64,000 nt of DNA from the NCBI GenBank assembly GCA_009760855.2, contig WPIO01000017.1, positions 6,066,501 through 6,130,500 on the forward strand. The letters run 5' to 3'. The notes beneath the pieces were generated by a model. That model had not been told where the DNA came from, ran no database searches, and saw only the letters and a list, made by a program, of their open reading frames with translations. Origin of the DNA: Cristatella mucedo. Lineage: Eukaryota > Bryozoa > Phylactolaemata > Cristatellidae. Of the stretch, positions 38,524-48,155 are shown one piece after another (within the stretch, counting starts at the first letter, position 1; each line of letters begins with the position of its first letter). Both the position numbers and the translations under genes were made by a program.

Positions 38524-41116
38524 TCTCTCCCTCTCCTCTCTCTCTCTTCTCTTCCTCTTGCTGAGAAATCGTGTGCCCTTTCTGAAGGTCGGAAGAGAGA
38601 CCTGTTCTCAGCCTCTTGCAGTTCCGGACTTGGGCAATTCAATATATGAGCCTGGTTTGATTGATTTTTAATGACTGGCGCCATCAGGCATTTGTCTCAC
38701 CCATGTGCTGTCTCGTGACTGTCTGGCGCGTGTGGTCATACCTTGACCAATGGGGTAGGAGGATTCGCCCTGTAGGTCTCGACCTTGCATTGCATGTGAA
38801 CGTTGCATGCATCCCACATGTTGTACGAGAGGGTTGCTTTGTAAACTGTAAAATTGGTAATGTTATGAAGGCATTTACATAGGGAGAGAGAGAGAGAAAG
38901 AGAGAATGTCTTTTTATGCATAAATGAGCAGACAGGCAGTTCGTTGCTGTTATTCGTGGTGCGGTGGCTTAATGCCTAAGTTAGCAGACAGGGATGTATT
39001 TCTGACTGATCCAGGAATGATTATGGAGGCTAGCATGCATATAGTTGGTGCTTGGCTTCTTGAATGTTGCCGGAGGAAACCGATGAGGTCTTCTGTGGAA
39101 GGGTTGGGTTCCAGAGCCCCTTTTGCAGTTGGTGGCATTTGATTTGAGCATTGTATTGTGTCTCCCTGACCCCCTGCTGTTACTGCCTAGGTCAGTTGAA
39201 GAACAGGAGGCCATCACTATTTGGCAGTCAGCCAGATTCATTCTCGGCTACCTAGGCAAAGCTATTTTGTCTCATGCTGCTGTGCATCTTGATCAGTTCA
39301 GATTTTATCTCGTGGGAGATGGCTGCTGTCTCTGTTGCTATTCCTTAGTCTCAGTGAAGCATTAAGTCGTTGTAACCAGTGTAGGCTGCTAATCGCTACT
39401 GCATGGTCTCTGGGGAGGAGGAGGAGGGTGTGAATCACTGGTCTTTTGAAACCTATCTGCCCACGTGTCTCGAATTGTTGATGTTCAAAGATCAGGTTTT
39501 TTCTTGGAACCCGAGAGTTGCTGTGAAAACGATCTCAGAAGATTGAGGCTTGGATTCAGTCTTGTACTCTGTGCCAGCTGCCCTTTCACTCTTTTAAAGT
39601 ACTTTCAGCTGTGGGCCAGTCGACTTTTTGCTGCCAAGGGGCTGTATTTTGGCTGCACTCCTTTTGCTTTGTGTCGTCATTTGTGGATGACTACTACTGA
39701 CAAATCAAACTCAGGAGGTTTCCGAAGGGGCATAATATCGACCTTGGCCGACCGTTTCAGGGTCAGTGAAAAGGAGCACTCGGCTCTAGGGCCCTCGGTA
39801 AGCCTTTGCTGTCGGTAGTTGTCATCGAGTAGGTTGCATCCTCATCGAGCAGGTTGCGTCGAGCTTTTCGGCGATAACAATACAGGCTAGTGAGTAGCAT
39901 TTTGGGCACCGGCCTCTTCGAGACCTCAAGTTCTCCGTGCACGATTAATCAGCTGTTCCATTCTTTTGGTCATAGTATGTTGGAACCAGAAGCTTTTGCC
40001 CTGAGAGTCCTAGGCTGTGGAACTCACTTCATCATCTCATTTTATCCCCGAGGGTCCTAGACTGTGGAACCCACTTCATCATCTCATTTAATTGTCGTCT
40101 CTCTCTTTCTCTTGATTACCACTTCATACGTATTAGTTCCTTCATGTTGCTATTACTGGACCTAGTACTCTTATGTATGCAATCCGTCTTGCGGTTTCCT
40201 TGAAAGCCAGAATTAATCGTTAGCTGTAGACACTGTCCCTTTGGCTCCTTGAGTTCTTTGGCTAGTGACATGCCCGTGTTCTGAGGATGAACTCGTAAGA
40301 ACAAATAGTGAGCAGCCTTGCAATGCAATCGAACATGGCCGCATTTCACGTACACAAGCTGCGAGTTTTTTGTAAGGATGCCCCATTATAAATCGGTGGC
40401 CTAGTGGCTGGCTGCATTGGTGGGTCACTCTTCAGGATACCATCTCTTGCTCATACAGCTTTGAGGATACTGTAGGTCAGTCTGTGTGCTGTCATGTAAT
40501 CAGTGGTCAAATCATTCTGCTAGGGGATTCGAACCTTGAACTTAAGAGTTTGAAGTCCGAGTCAGCAGGCCACTTAAAGTAACTGAAGGTGTGAAGCTCA
40601 CTGCACAGCTGCCTCCTCTGCTGTCTGTTGATCACTTCCGTCGGCTGCTGTTAGGTATGGCAGGCTGCTTACTACTTATGTTGGCACACTTGTATTGGTG
40701 CAGCTTCATGACGACAGCACAGAAGGGTGAAGTATAAATGTCAGATTAACCGCCGTCAAGTCGCTTAGCCTCTTGTGCTTGATTTCGTGCAGTATTTAGG
40801 TTAGTGTACGAGATAGTGGATTCGTGCCAAGACCAAGAGACTGCAGACAGCTAGCAGCAGCCGGCTGCTTAGCCTGCTGCGTGCTCGTGTGGAATCAGTT
40901 TGTGGAATCAGACTCCAGAGCTGCAGGTCACCTGCAACATCAGAAAAATATACAGCATGTGTACTGTAGCTGTCACTTGCTGGCCTCCACCCTAGCTCGG
41001 CTTTTCCTGCGAATCCGTGAGTCATGGTAGAGAATATGAAGGCGAGTTGGGTCGCTGTGGTACCAAGAACTGAACAGAGCCTCAGCCTTGCCCCGAGCCA
41101 AGATGGCTGAGAAAGG

Positions 41117-41172
<56 letters not shown>

Positions 41173-44100
41173 GAGAGAGGAAGAGAGAGAGAGGAAGAGA
41201 GAGAGAGAGAGGTAGAGAGCCCGCCTGCAGGCATAGGGGAGGCTAGGATTTTGAGGGCACAAGGAACAGGCCTCCCTGCGCCCCTGGCCCAAATGTCCCT
41301 CATGTCAACCTCTCTTAAGATTGGGTGGAAGGAGTGCGTTGGAAGAACTCGTTGTGCTAGCAAAGCCAGCGTAAACCCGGTGAGACCGACCGGCAATATA
41401 GCGTACACAGCAGCATATAAGATTGTGGGATATTGCGATCGGTCTGTTGGCTTTGAACCCCACGGGCTGCTTGAGACTGTGCACAACGTGCGTGCCGGAT
41501 AGCAGTCGAAGCAAGTGGTTTTGTTGGCTAGCCGAGCGTAGAGCACGGCAGCGTATCGGTGGCCGAGTATCGTTGGCTCTCAAGCCATTGTTACTCGGGC
41601 AGCAGCCATTAAGGAGCTTCAGCACAAAGAAGCCGATGCCTCCTCCCCCCCCCCTGGCTGTCATAACATTGCATGCATTTGCCTGGTAAATGTGCCGCGG
41701 CCGATGTGTGCCTCAAATGGTACTACAACTTCAAAAGGCACCAGCTCCCTAACCTTGTCGACTACGTCTGCACTTGGTGGTGTTTTTTCGTTTGCTACCA
41801 CAATTTAACCATGGTTTGCTACTTACAGATATTATCTTCTGAGGGTTCTATCGGGGCTGAACCTTGACCTCGAGCTCGCCAATCGTAGAAGGGGTAGCAC
41901 CTCCGTCTGGAAACATCTCGAGGGGCTGAAGCTTAGTTTCATTAGTTTCTACAGCTTACTTTTCCTTAGAAATGTGGCTTCAGCTGTTTCTATTTCCGAT
42001 ACCTTTCAAAAAGCCCAGGTAGCGAGAATGACAAAAGAATGTTGTAAGCCACATTTGCATGGTCCTTTTGTACGTAGACTTTTCTCTTATCATAACTTGC
42101 ATTTAAGGATGCATACTCTGCTGAATTTCAACCTATGTTATTTCTGCTCGCACAACCATTTCAGCTTCTTGCTGCAGTATTGCATGGGAGCATCAGTAGT
42201 GTGACAGAACATGCAGAGAAATTTCTTCTAATGACTCTCCACTCACTGACTAAGAATAATACTAATACTAAATTTGTATAGCTCCCTCAGAGAACTGAAT
42301 CTCTGTCTAGGCACTTAACAGATGCTGTATAAAAAAGCATTACCAAATGACTGGTAATAACATCTGCAAGCAGCAGGCACAGTGTATGCAGGTACATGCA
42401 CACGAAGGACAAGTCATAAAGACCCACCAAATGATGTAATAATAAAAAGGCGAGTTTTAAGCTTCAGTTTAAGTGTTGTTATGTCATTCGACGTTGTGGC
42501 GATAGTGAGTTCCGGGCGTTGGGGGCATAGGAACTAATGGCACGGTCTCCAATGGTTCTGACTAGTGCTGAAGCGAGTTTGCAGGTGCAGAAATGTTGTT
42601 AGACCACCGGGTATGTATACAACGGTGATAGGAATTTGAGTAAGCTAATGTAGTGTAATGTAATGTTTCTCTGTCTGCGACTCCTCAGCTACTACAGCTA
42701 CTAAGTGGGTGTCAGGCAGGCCGAGTTTCCATCTCGTACTCAAAGTCGAAGCATCGTATTCGGTATGCATTCGATAGCCAACGGACTTCATCTCACCCAG
42801 CAAAGGGAGAAGCAGTAGCTGATTCAGGAGGGCAGTCGATGAATCGTTAGCAGCATAAGTAGCAGCATTGAAATAGAGCAGCTAATTTGTTGACCATGGT
42901 GGACACGAGGATGCTTAAACAGATGCAGCAGTTCAGCTAGGTATGAAGAAGCCTGGCCACGGCGGATTTTGTGGGTGTGGAATGGGAATTTTGCTCTGCG
43001 ACCGTTGATCACTGGTAGTCTGCAGGAATCACATTATCTGTAGTGCAGTCATTACTGGACTGCAGCCATTTTGTTTCGAAGGGCCGTGGCCATCCTTTGA
43101 TACACACGTAAAAGCAAACAATAAGATATACAGGTCTACCGGTTTGTCGGACCTCAGGCCAGTAAAATGCACTGAATCATGCACGGGCAAGCATGCCAAG
43201 AACGAGGGAATCAAAAAAAGACAATTTGCTGGGGTCAGGGTTAGGCCGACCGACCAGAGTAGATAGTCTTGAGCGTAAACTTGAAGTGTGCAAGACCCAC
43301 CAAACAGGCTTTTATTTAGCTCTCGTTGCAGGTAGTACGCATAGGTGAAAGTGAGTTGTAGACTTTTGGTGCTTACGAGCTGAAGGCTCGATCACCAAAA
43401 TATTTCAATTTAGTGCAAGGGACGCCGAAATGGCTAGATACTGAAGAGCGTGTAGTGAGCAAGCACACTGCTAGCACGGTAGCATACCTCTAGATAGCCG
43501 GTGAATTTTTTGCAGCTATTGAATGAAATTTTTGTTAGTGCCGTGAACAATGTCGACATTTGCACTCCATAAGTATGTGACCATGTTGAATCGTGCACTC
43601 TGGTGTGGAATCTGGCTGAGTTCGCGTATTTTCCATATGGGTGACGACTTAATTTTTTTGCCGGCTTTTAGAATTGCTTTCAAAACACATTTTAGCCACT
43701 TTTTGCTCTCCAACCCCTCTCAGTCGTAATTAGGTGCAATTAAACTAGAGCACCTAGGGCTGCTACTATCACTTGATAACTGCCGACAGACCCTGTTAAA
43801 CATCATCTGGTACTCCGACTACCAGATGCATGGTAGCCCAGCATGTCCATTTTAAACATCTCTAAATTACTATTAGCCCGAAACTCCATCAAGAGAAAGC
43901 TAGTGTCTGCAGCCATACCAATGGCTAATATACTGCCAAGTTTTGTCACATTTTTAGCATCTCTGATGAATGTTAACTGAATTTCACCTTGCAATTCCCT
44001 CGACAATTTTGGGCAAATTATTGAGTTTTTGCACAGATTTTGTCCTTTTTGCACACATTCTGGCTATTTTCTGAAGATGCAGCAAAGCCCTAGTTATCGA

Positions 44101-47100
44101 GACAGTCTGCCCACTGTTCGATGCCCGGCGTGGCTCATTACGTTTTGCCAACTCACTATCCAATCAAAACTTTACACTTTACTCAGTCCTATGCAGCATA
44201 AGTAAAGTGCTTAGAAAGAGCTTCAGTTCCCTTTGGGCACTGTAAACGTATCTTATTATTATTACATTTTAGAAATAGATGATGTTCCGTGGGTTGTAAT
44301 GAGAAGACCTTACGAATACCTTACTCATGCTAGCAGTGAATAATAAACATCACACCTGCTAACTTATTCGATCTCGGGTTGCAGTCAACTTTCAAAATCG
44401 TTCAATCGTGAGGTTTGGCTTGTCGGTTGCACTCAGAAATCTGTCGTCGTACTGCCGTGCCACCTCCCACCACCACTACCGTGGTGATCTCCTGGGAGAG
44501 TTAACTAGGAAGTAGGCCTACATGAAACTCGCATTACGATGCTCGGTCTCTGACCTACAACTGCTAACGACTGCTATATGAAGAACAATTGCTGGGTTCA
44601 GTAGAGATATAAGTCATAGCACTTGAGCCCTTTTCTTTGGCAATGCTTCTTCGAAGCCGAGAGTTCCAGTGTAGTTTCGTCGTAGAATTTGCAAAACATT
44701 CATCAGAGATGCTAAAAATGTGACAAAACTTGGCAGTATATTAGCCATTGGTATGGCTGCAGACACTAGCTTTCTCTTGATGGAGTTTCGGGCTAATAGT
44801 AATTTAGAGATGTTTAAAATGGACATGCTGGGCTACCATGCATCTGGTAGTCGGAGTACCAGATGATGTTTAACAGGGTCTGTCGGCAGTTATCAAGTGA
44901 TAGTAGCAGCCCTAGGTGCTCTAGTTTAATTGCACCTAATTACGACTGAGAGGGGTTGGAGAGCAAAAAGTGGCTAAAATGTGTTTTGAAAGAAATTCTA
45001 AAAGCCGGCAAAAAAATTAAGTCGTCACCCATATGGAAAATATGCACACTCAGCCAGATTCCACAAAAAGTGAGTATTTTCTGCAAGAGAGGAATGATTT
45101 GCCTGATTCTGTCAATTACCGGTCAAACTACTTGATCTATCAAACAGTGGCCGAGCGTGCTATTGATGTCTGCTGATGGAGACCAGCCGGGTTGATAGTT
45201 TTGCAGGCCATACAGAGATTTGGAGGTGAGTGATACATTTCCAACAGCTAACGTGCCAGTATCAAACCACTCTCCCGAAAAGTGGCAAAGCTCTGTCTGC
45301 TTTAACTGACATCTTTCTGGTGCTGCAGTTTCTAAACAAGGTAACAAAGACTTGGAGTACCAGTATAAGCTAGGCTGTGATGTCACCAAAACAGTCTTTT
45401 TAACAGGTCAGTACAAGGCAAACCACATCACAGGGCAGAGGGAGACAGGGTTTGTATATAAACGACTCAACGAGTTGCTACCAACACGAGCACTAACTTT
45501 AGCGTATAGCTCTGCAACATGCATTGACATGCCCTGCAAACAAGCAAGGAGAGGCTATGACACCGCGACTCCACATAATCTCATGGAAGTAACTTAAAAA
45601 CAACGAATCACAAGCACAGCAGGCGATTGTTGTATCTCGATGGAATCTGGAAGCTAAACAGGGACAAAGTACGACAGGGTATGTCCGACTTTTTAATTGG
45701 CTCGAATTATGGCTACCCTTTTCGCCCACGCTAGCTGCTGCTGCTGAGTGCTGCGGCGGAGGTTCTGATTACCATTTTGTGGTATAGTTTTAGTTTTTTC
45801 ACTCTACTGTCATCTACGTCTCCCGATCGTCGTGCATCGTCAGAGTTCGCTTCTTCCATTAGATGTTGACATGTAAGCCCTTGAAGCCTAGCTCAATATG
45901 GCCACGACCTAAACAGTACCGTACGGTACGTGTTCGTCTTTTTCTCACTGTCTTTCTTGGTATAAAAGTTGTTGATGGTTGTTCTTGGGTGGGTCAGACG
46001 TGGTAGTGGCTGATCAGGCAGCAGCAGTGGCCACTGCTGCTGCTGCCGGCTCAGAGCTCAGTATCCATGCTGCAGGAGCAGTAGGAACGCTTGAAGCCTG
46101 CCGCACAAGCACTTGTGACCTCTGCTCTTGGCAGTCTTGGCTGCCTCTGCCAACAGTAGCCCCTTCCCTGCCACCCCCTCCCCCTCAGGGGCCCCAGTGC
46201 CCCAGTGCCTACCCTTACCACCCGGTGGTATCGACTTAGCTGGCCAGAGGGCGATCTGCATTCTAAGGTAGTTTGATGTCGAGTTCGGGCACGAGCCGTT
46301 CTACATTCCAAGCTCCTGGAAATGTAGCCAGCAGCTGCCACATAATGTCTTGGCCAGGTCGTAGGCCTATAGTGTGTCTATGCAGGACTAGTTAGGAGAG
46401 TCTGCTTCAAACGTGGCAGTGGCCTCTGTTAGTAAGTGCAAGCCTCCTTTCTGAAAAGCAAATCCACAGTGTACCAAGCAGAATGCATTCAATCGCTTTG
46501 GCAGCATTAAAAGAAATGCAGTCACTACTAGTTGCTTTCAGAAGGTGCTGCCTCCATCTGGAAATGGTTCTTGCATGCTTAAAATAGTGGAGACTTTTAA
46601 TGCTCAGTGTCATTTAGCCTTGCCAAAGCCATTAATGGTTTTTCTGGGTATATCTGGCAACGTGGCCAGAAATTTGTTAAATGGGTGGGTTGAACAGACA
46701 TTGCTTGGGCCCACTAATTGTAGGTACAGGTAAAAGATTGCCTGCTCCTGCTCCGGGCTTGCCCCCTCTCCCACGAATCCTGGCAGAAGGAGCCAGAGAG
46801 TTTGCTCCCCGTGTCCCCTAGTTACGTCGTTGGGTGTACCCGAGGCCACATCCCTCCAGCATGGTTGGCTGCATAAATTCGAATAAGACTTGGAGGTTAG
46901 AGCTCACAGGGATCCTCTTGCCAGCTGATGAGCCAGATCACTCTGCACCTCCTCCTCTGCTGCTGCCCCCCCTCCCGAAGGACACTCACCCCCTCCCTAA
47001 CAGCAGCTGCAGGACAGCATTGATCAGTGGTGGTGGGTGGTGTCTCAGCCCGTGACGACGCACGTGGGACACTAGCCGCTCATCCTAGCCATTCCTTTCC

Positions 47101-48071
47101 ATCGCCACAGACTGCTGCCGTGCGACGTTGCCACCCCTCGCTTGCTTGCTGCCCCCCCCCGTCAGGATCTGGGGGGGGGGCAGCCGCCGGCCCGCTGGTC
47201 GCATTTTTGTGCTGCCTCCACGAGCAAACGCCGCTCACTCTCCCTACACAGGCGTTCATGGGGAAAGCTCGACTTTCACCACGATTTTCGGGTTGCTCTT
47301 CTGGGACATCATATTCATGAACGGCATCAACGACACATTCCACAGCCCGTATCAGAGCCAGCCGACCGACTTTCAGACGGACTGCTTCTACTCGAGCCGC
47401 GAGCAGGCCATCGAGGCTCGGCTAACAGCGCTTCGGACGAGCTCGAGCGAGGTGTGCGCGCAGCAGCCAGCTTGCAGTGCCCCCTGCCGTCCGGTGGCGC
47501 CACACGTCCGTGCTGCGTTGGCGTTGATGCTGCGTTGGCGCAGCATCCTAATCCATCCCCCAGTGTTGGCTCACGTGCAGGAACTGGCTGAGGTTGCTGC
47601 AGAAGCGTGGCATTCGCATAAGAACGAACGGTGTGCACCTGTCGTCTGGGATCGCTTTGACAGTGACGAGCATCTTAAGGTAGGTCAACGCTCTCTCCAA
47701 TGCCTCTTGCCAGGTCGTGGGACATGCCCACACTCCAGGCTGACTCGCGAACGGCACCGTTGTGTCACCTGTGCTAGGTTCGTGTGGCGCAATCTCCTTC
47801 TGCTCTTGACTCCATACAGCTGCCAAACTAAGATTGGATGCAGGCTAGCACGTTTTCTGTGGCTTTCTCAAAGCCTGTGAGGCTTCCAGTCGATTGCCGA
47901 TGGCGATTCGCAGAATGAGCCAGAAGCAAGCGGCATGAGCATACATGGACATCGGTCGAGCAAGTGCCTGGTGATGGTAGCTCTGCAGGAGTGCTAGGTG
48001 CTACGTCACCGAAGAGGTAGTGGGGTTCCTGCTTGTACCAGTAGGGTGAGCATGGCTCAGCAGTGTGAGCT

Positions 48072-48155
<84 letters not shown>

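Larger units (their letters stand above)
37544..47251 (+). other. FAN1 intron 9 (9708 bp, the longest)
   Basis: Carries LINE family 1 copies at 37687-38055 and 42260-42575, and family 2 at 42645-43085. It also holds long (TC)n and (GA)n tracts and the 371-bp-arm inverted repeat (43604-45065). A tRNA-like SINE head lies near 40520. No alternative exon was recognised. Confidence 0.7.

Noticed and set aside
38193-38684. Long Ser/Leu or Arg/Glu open frames over the TC tract
   Set aside because: Dinucleotide repeats are open in several frames by composition only.
47142-47880. Single continuous frame from exon 10 through exon 11
   Set aside because: The frame spans intron 10, but family alignment stops sharply at the GT donor and resumes at the AG acceptor, so the intron is real.
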